Of a stretch of DNA of 64,000 bases, positions 60,052 to 64,000 are shown piece by piece (position 1 is the first letter of the stretch; every line of letters begins with the position of its first letter). The notes below the pieces were generated by a model, which was given only the letters and a program-made list of their open reading frames with translations, did no database searches and was not told the DNA's origin. The stretch comes from Micromonospora humi. Lineage in GTDB: Bacteria; Actinomycetota; Actinomycetes; Mycobacteriales; Micromonosporaceae. The stretch covers positions 186,001-250,000 of the forward strand of contig NZ_FMDM01000010.1 of the NCBI RefSeq assembly GCF_900090105.1. Reading direction: 5' to 3'. The position numbers and the translations under genes are program-made.

Positions 60052-60575
60052 ACGCTGACGACCTCGCCGGCCCGCCGACCACCCCGCCCGGCCCGTTGGA
60101 GCCCTGGCCGGAGACGGTCCGCTGGCAGCCGATCTCCCGTGACCTGATCTGGGTGGAACTGATCCGGCTCGGCATCGGCCTCGCGGTGGCGCTGGTGGTG
60201 CTCGGCGCCGCGTGGGCGTTCTCCGGGCACTGGCTGCTGGGCGCCGCGATCGGCGTGAGCCTGCTGCTGTCCGCCTGGCGGACGGTCACCATCGTGCGCG
60301 CGGTCCGCGCCTGGGGGTACGCCGAGCGCGACGACGACCTGCTGGTGCGTCACGGGCTGCTGGTGCGGCGGCTCTCCATCGTCCCGTACTCGCGGATGCA
60401 GTTCGTGGACGTGAGCGCCGGCCCGTTGGAGCGCGCCTTCGACCTGGCCACCGTGCAGTTGCACACGGCCGCCGCGGCCAGCGACGCCCGGGTGCCGGGC
60501 CTGCGGCCGGCCGAGGCGTCCCGCCTGCGCGACCGGCTCACCGCCCTGGGCGAGGACCGGGCGGAAGGCCTGTGA
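60048..60575 (+). CDS. Bacterial PH-domain membrane protein, YdbS-like
   Basis: A 175-residue protein with two membrane spans (LIWVELIRLGIGLAVALVVLG, LLGAAIGVSLLLSAW) and a C-terminal bPH_2 domain (about 88-165; DLLVRHGLLVRRLSIVPYSRMQFVDV). It pairs with the YdbT-like gene downstream, as in other Gram-positives where YdbS and YdbT act together in stress tolerance. The GTG overlaps the stop of the 19-codon frame; there is no clear Shine-Dalgarno, so coupling probably provides initiation. Confidence 0.85.
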   Translation: MNADDLAGPPTTPPGPLEPWPETVRWQPISRDLIWVELIRLGIGLAVALVVLGAAWAFSGHWLLGAAIGVSLLLSAWRTVTIVRAVRAWGYAERDDDLLVRHGLLVRRLSIVPYSRMQFVDVSAGPLERAFDLATVQLHTAAAASDARVPGLRPAEASRLRDRLTALGEDRAEGL

Positions 60576-60634
60576 GCGCGAGGAGTGAGCCGGGGTTGCG
60601 AGCCCCGCAGTCGCGAACGACGGCGATCCGGTGA
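60572..60634 (+). CDS. 20-codon coupling frame (dispersed GTGAGCGCGAGG element)
   Basis: A GTG at 60572 overlaps the YdbS-like stop (GTGA), and its TGA overlaps the YdbT-like GTG at 60631. The encoded peptide is MSARSEPGLRAPQSRTTAIR. The DNA (GTGAGCGCGAGGAGTGAGC... with a GGGG/CCCC hairpin at 60592-60606) belongs, from memory, to a sequence that recurs between genes in Micromonospora genomes. It would carry ribosomes across a 55-bp gap between the two PH-domain genes. Confidence 0.5.
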   Translation: MSARSEPGLRAPQSRTTAIR

Positions 60635-62223
60635 GCACGCCTCCGCCGGACGAACGGCCCGGCCCGGCGGCCGCCCCGGGGCCGGTGACGAACGGGCAGC
60701 CGTGGCCGCCGCCGGGGTACGCCCCGCCCACGCCCGGCGACGTCTCACCCGACCATGCCGCGCCGCCGGGCTACGGCCCTCCGCCCGACCAGACGCCGCC
60801 GCCCGGCTACGGCACGCCGGCCGGCCCGCAGGCTCAGCCGTGGCCCGGGCCGGTGCCGCCCGGGCCGGTGCCGCCCGGCGCGTGGAATCCGGCACCGTGG
60901 GGGCCGCCGGGCGGCGAGGAGCCCCGGCAGCGGCTGCACCCGCTGAGCCCCGCGCTGCACGGCGCGAAGTCGCTGGTCGTGGTGATCGCCGGCCTGTCCT
61001 GGTCGACGCTGTCCCGGGTCGGGTTCGGCTGGTTCGCCGTGCTGGTCGCGGTCTTCGTCCTCGGCGCCACCGTGCTGTCGGTGATCAGTTGGTGGAACAC
61101 CGGCTACCACGTGGTCGGGCGCGAACTGCGGGTGCACGAGGGGCTGCTGTGGCGGCGTACCCGGGCCATCCCGCTGGAGCGGTTGCAGGCGGTGGAGGTG
61201 GTCCGGCCGCTGTTGGCCCAGCTCACCGGCCTGGCCGAGCTGCGGCTGGAGGTGGTCGGCGGGGGTAAGACCGAGGCGCCGCTGGCGTACCTCGGTGTGG
61301 CCGAGGCCTCCGCGCTGCGGCAGCGCCTGCTCGCCGTCGCCGGTCGCGCCCCGGCGCCCGCGCCCACGGCCGCCCCCGGCGTGCCGGCCCCGCCGGCCGC
61401 GGCCGGGCGCCGGCTGCACGCCGTCCGCAACCAGGACCTGCTGGTCAGCCAGTTGCTCACGCCGCAGGCGTTCCTGCTGCCGCTCGGCCTGGCCTTCGTG
61501 GTGGCGCAGTTCCTGTCCGAGGGCTCGTGGTCGTTCATCGCGGTGGCCAGCACGCTCACCGCGATGGCCGGTGTGCTGTTGCAACCGATCCGCCGGGTAC
61601 TCGACGACTGGAGCTTCCGGCTCGACGCCGAGGGCGACACGCTGCGGGTGCACAACGGCCTGCTGGAGACGCGGGTGCAGACGGTTCCGCTGCACCGGGT
61701 GCAGACGGTCGGGGTGACCTGGCCGCTGCTCTGGCGGATGAAGGGCTGGCTGCGCCTGCGGTTGGAGGTGGCCGGCTACTCGGCGGGCGAGCCGGACGAC
61801 CGGAACCGCCCGGACCGGCTGCTGCCGGTCGGCGACGCCGGCACCGGTGAGCTGGTGGTGGCGGAGGTGCTGCCCGGCGTCCGGCTGGACGCGCTGCCCG
61901 GCACGCCACCGCCGGCGCGGGCCCGCTGGCTGCGCCCGCTGAGCCGGGCGGCGGTCGGCGCCGGCCTCGACGAGCGGGTCTTCGTGGCCCGCTCCGGGTT
62001 GCTGACCCGCCGGTTGACGCTGGTGCCGTACGCCCGGATCCAGAGCGTGCGGGTCACCCAGGGGCCGGCCCAGCGGCGGCTGCGGCTGGCCACCGTGCAC
62101 GCGGACACCGCCGGTGGCGCCGGCGCGGCGGCGGTCGACCGGGACCTGGGCGACGCGTGGGCGCTGGCCGCGGAGCTGACCGCCCGCGCACGGGCCGCCC
62201 GGCGCGCCGACCGTCCCGCGTAA
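60631..62223 (+). CDS. Bacterial PH-domain membrane protein, YdbT-like
   Basis: A 530-residue protein. The first 105 residues are Pro/Gly-rich and disordered. Then come two membrane spans (LVVVIAGLSW..., WFAVLVAVFVLGATVL), a bPH_2 domain (about 155-225; VGRELRVHEGLLWRRTRAIPLERLQAVEV), two more spans (about 285-320), a second PH domain (LRVHNGLLETRVQTVPLHRVQTVGV) and a third at the C-terminus (VARSGLLTRRLTLVPYARIQSVRV). The triple-PH plan equals YdbT. Its stop codon TAA (62221-62223) is the first part of a GGGGCCCC hairpin repeat, so the terminator abuts the gene. Confidence 0.87.
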   Translation: MSTPPPDERPGPAAAPGPVTNGQPWPPPGYAPPTPGDVSPDHAAPPGYGPPPDQTPPPGYGTPAGPQAQPWPGPVPPGPVPPGAWNPAPWGPPGGEEPRQRLHPLSPALHGAKSLVVVIAGLSWSTLSRVGFGWFAVLVAVFVLGATVLSVISWWNTGYHVVGRELRVHEGLLWRRTRAIPLERLQAVEVVRPLLAQLTGLAELRLEVVGGGKTEAPLAYLGVAEASALRQRLLAVAGRAPAPAPTAAPGVPAPPAAAGRRLHAVRNQDLLVSQLLTPQAFLLPLGLAFVVAQFLSEGSWSFIAVASTLTAMAGVLLQPIRRVLDDWSFRLDAEGDTLRVHNGLLETRVQTVPLHRVQTVGVTWPLLWRMKGWLRLRLEVAGYSAGEPDDRNRPDRLLPVGDAGTGELVVAEVLPGVRLDALPGTPPPARARWLRPLSRAAVGAGLDERVFVARSGLLTRRLTLVPYARIQSVRVTQGPAQRRLRLATVHADTAGGAGAAAVDRDLGDAWALAAELTARARAARRADRPA

Positions 62224-62274
62224 GGAGGGGCCCCCTCTTAACGCATCCGGTAGAGGCGGGGCCCCTTCTTAACC
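62220..62274. repeat. Dispersed GGGGCCCC hairpin repeat, copy D
   Basis: An imperfect inverted repeat (TAAGGAGGGGCCCCCTCTTA ... GGCGGGGCCCCTTCTTAACC) around the core ACGCATCCGGTAG. It includes the stop codon of the YdbT-like gene and lies 24 bp before the end of the convergent PAP2 gene, serving both as terminator. Confidence 0.85.
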
Positions 62275-62298
62275 ACCGCCGCGCGCCGGCCGGGCCGG

Positions 62299-63357
62299 TC
62301 AGCGGCGGTCGGCGGGGACCGCGTCGCGGTCGGAGTCGAGCGCGGTGTCCGGGCCGGCGGCCGGCGCGGTGACGCCGGTCACGGCGGCCGGCGTCCCGTC
62401 CCGGCGGGCGCGGCGGGCCCGCCACCAGCGCTCGGCCAGGCCGACCACCAGGAACGTCATCCCCACGTACGCCCAGCCGACCAGCACGTCGATCAGGTAG
62501 TGCTCGCCGCTGTACATCAGCGTGAACGTCATGGCCAGCGGGTAGGCCAGCAGCAGCGGCCACCACCGCTTGCGCACCGAGCGCAGGAAGAACAGCACCA
62601 CGAACAACGCGAAGGCGGTGTGCAGCGACGGCATGGCGGCCACCGGGTTGGAGGCGATCTGCCCGGCGTTGAGCAGGTTGCCCGCGCCGTGCATGCCGAT
62701 CTCCTTCCATCCCCGGGTGGAGATGCGGGCCACCTCGGTGAGCAGGCCGTTCTGCGCCGCCCACCACGGCGGGGCGGCCGGGTAGGCGAAGTAGGTGACC
62801 AGCCCGGCCGCGCAGAGGAAACCCCACCGGGCCATGTAGCCGATCCAGCGCTCCCGGTTGCGCATCCAGAGCACCGCGGCGGCGGCCAGCGTCGCCACGA
62901 AGTGCGAGAAGTAGATCCAGCTCACCAGCACGTCCCACCAGCGCACCTGGTCGGGGTCGTAGAGGTGCTGCTGGAGCCAGACGGTCGGCACCTCGCCACC
63001 GGTGGCCCACCCGGTGAGGAACCGGTCGGCGACGATCAGCTCCATCGCGTGCGGGGTGGCGCCGTTGTCGGCGAACCCGCGGGAGAGGTTGTACGCGGCG
63101 AGGAGCAGCACGACCGGGATCCAGTCCCGGGCGAAGCGCAGGTGGCTGCGCCACGGCCGGTTCGAGTTCCAGGCGACGGTGCCGGCCCAGATCCACAGGA
63201 ACGCGTACGCCGGGTCGGTGGGCAGGCCGATGGCGAACCAGGCGGCCACGAACGCGACGCCCCAGACGGTCATCGCGATCACACGGCGACGCCCGCCGTC
63301 GGGGGACGCGGTCGGTCCGGCGGGGGCGGGGGGCGGGGGATCTGTCAGCACGGCCAT
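62299..63357 (-). CDS. PAP2-superfamily membrane phosphatase/transferase
   Basis: A 352-residue polytopic membrane protein with PAP2 motifs: PAAPPWWAA, MPSLHTAFAL (PSxH, catalytic His) and SGEHYLIDVLVGWAY (SxxHxxxD). The pattern is that of the PAP2_3/inositolphosphotransferase group, so the substrate is a lipid phosphate or phosphoinositol-type headgroup. The ATG at 63357 has TAACCT 8 nt upstream, a leaderless arrangement. A divergent thioesterase gene starts 128 bp away. Confidence 0.87.
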   Translation of the reverse strand: MAVLTDPPPPAPAGPTASPDGGRRRVIAMTVWGVAFVAAWFAIGLPTDPAYAFLWIWAGTVAWNSNRPWRSHLRFARDWIPVVLLLAAYNLSRGFADNGATPHAMELIVADRFLTGWATGGEVPTVWLQQHLYDPDQVRWWDVLVSWIYFSHFVATLAAAAVLWMRNRERWIGYMARWGFLCAAGLVTYFAYPAAPPWWAAQNGLLTEVARISTRGWKEIGMHGAGNLLNAGQIASNPVAAMPSLHTAFALFVVLFFLRSVRKRWWPLLLAYPLAMTFTLMYSGEHYLIDVLVGWAYVGMTFLVVGLAERWWRARRARRDGTPAAVTGVTAPAAGPDTALDSDRDAVPADRR

Positions 63358-63484
63358 CGCGGACAAGGTTAACGGCGCGCTACGGGAGGGCCGACGCCGA
63401 CCGTCGGGAGGCGGGCGCGCCGCGGCCTGTGGGGCGGACCCGGACACCGGACGGCCCGGCGGTCGCTGCACTAGGCTCGGCCGC

Positions 63485-63886
63485 ATGCAGGAGCAGCCGG
63501 AGTCGCCCCTCGCGCCGGGCCTGACCGCCCGGGTCGAGCTGACCGTGACCGACGCGGACACCGCCCTGGCGCTGGGCTCGGGCGACGTGCCGGTGCTCGG
63601 CACCCCCCGGGTGGTGGCGTTGGCCGAGGCGGCGACCGTGGCGGCCGTCGCCCCCGGGATGCCGGCCGGGTCGACCAGCGTCGGCGTGCGGGTCGAGCTG
63701 GAGCACCGAACGGCCACCCCGGTCGGGCGGACGGTGTCCGCGCACGCCGAGCTGGTGAAGGTCGACGGTCGCCGGCTGGTCTTCGAGGTGACCGTCACCG
63801 ACGGCGGCGCGGTGGCCGCGCAGGGGCGCGTCGAGCGGGCGCTCGTCGACCGGCAGCGCTTCGTCGAGCGGGCCGCACGCGCGTGA
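63485..63886 (+). CDS. Thioesterase-like protein (FlK-type hot-dog fold)
   Basis: A 133-residue single hot-dog domain: PGLTARVELTVTDADTALALGSGDVPVLGTPRVVALAEAA, then EHRTATPVGRTVSAHAELVKVDGRRLVFEVTV (each block quoted in part only as a family sign). The resemblance is to the fluoroacetyl-CoA thioesterase FlK and related acyl-CoA thioesterases. TAGGCT (63472-63477) lies 7 nt before the ATG, so it is leaderless. Its stop overlaps the next gene by 4 bp. Confidence 0.8.
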   Translation: MQEQPESPLAPGLTARVELTVTDADTALALGSGDVPVLGTPRVVALAEAATVAAVAPGMPAGSTSVGVRVELEHRTATPVGRTVSAHAELVKVDGRRLVFEVTVTDGGAVAAQGRVERALVDRQRFVERAARA

Positions 63887-64000
63887 CGACCGCCGGCTTC
63901 TCCGAGATCGCCGCCGGCGTGCACCTGCTGCGCGAGCCGCTGCTGCACGTCAACGTGGTGCTGGTGGTGGGCGACGGCGCGGCCCTGCTGGTCGACACGC
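63883..64000 (+). CDS. MBL-fold metallo-hydrolase, 3' partial
   Basis: The GTG at 63883 overlaps the thioesterase stop (GTGA). The 39 visible residues (GFSEIAAGVHLLREPLLHVN, then VVLVVGDGAALLVDT) match the start of metallo-beta-lactamase-fold hydrolases; the HxHxDH metal motif would lie beyond the window. It is in one operon with the thioesterase, suggesting a joint role on thioesters. Confidence 0.75.
   Translation, partial: MTTAGFSEIAAGVHLLREPLLHVNVVLVVGDGAALLVDT

Overview
The window is chromosomal DNA of very high G+C content with GC-rich third codon positions, GTG starts, many leaderless genes and an actinobacterial gene set. The gene content, the dispersed GGGGCCCC hairpins placed after stop codons and the GTGAGCGCGAGGAGTGAGC-type coupling element point to the Micromonosporaceae, most likely Micromonospora. 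The genus is an inference from these traits. No rRNA, tRNA, CRISPR array, prophage or plasmid backbone was seen. Most genes are housekeeping or membrane genes; the clear mobile DNA is one tnpB-type insertion element.

Layout. 1-6.8 kb: end of a glycogen-debranching-type glucosidase, a GT4 glucosyltransferase resembling mycobacterial Rv3032, a PASTA-less Ser/Thr kinase and a YdjM-like membrane hydrolase. 6.8-10.5 kb: VOC, TfoX-like, MobA-like and DNA polymerase I-like proteins. 10.5-21.4 kb: an amino-sugar region with two paralogous NgcEFG-type ABC importers (10564-13910 and 17995-21231). The first is in one operon with a SIS-domain protein and a MurR/RpiR regulator, divergent from an N-acetylglucosamine-type kinase. 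Neither importer has its own ATPase, so both probably borrow an MsiK-type ATPase encoded elsewhere. 21.4-28.5 kb: a membrane acyltransferase, a semialdehyde dehydrogenase/aminotransferase pair, and a TetR / secreted protein / DUF6230 / DUF6114 group.

28.5-33 kb is the most striking part. A MurD-type ligase (probably MurD2) and a MurL-type UDP-MurNAc-L-Ala-L-Glu epimerase lie divergently and would form the alternative route for putting D-glutamate into peptidoglycan. A tnpB-only IS200/IS605-family element has inserted between them at a TTGAC site. It seems to have split the murL promoter and displaced the region upstream of murD2. 33-43.3 kb: a PucR regulator with internal 45-bp repeats, an E. 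coli-type argG, a SpoU methyltransferase, a ThDP oxidase-like enzyme, a DHFR-like reductase, a class A PBP and a membrane protein.

43.4-59.5 kb, read in reverse, recalls the Mycobacterium tuberculosis Rv1479-Rv1488 order: moxR, DUF58, VWA, fabG, inhA/fabI, hemH, nfeD, SPFH protein. Here it is interrupted at 52.1-56.5 kb by a two-component system, a secreted hydrolase, an acyltransferase and a 28-residue membrane peptide gene, and further genes lie between hemH and nfeD. 59.7-62.2 kb: five reading frames chained by GTGA overlaps, two of them only 19 and 20 codons long, around two bacterial PH-domain membrane proteins. The window ends with a PAP2-like phosphatase, a small thioesterase and the start of a metallo-beta-lactamase-fold gene.

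Regulatory signals that recur: -10-like TANNNT hexamers 5-8 nt before start codons (leaderless mRNAs), strong GC hairpins after operons, and at least three families of dispersed repeats.
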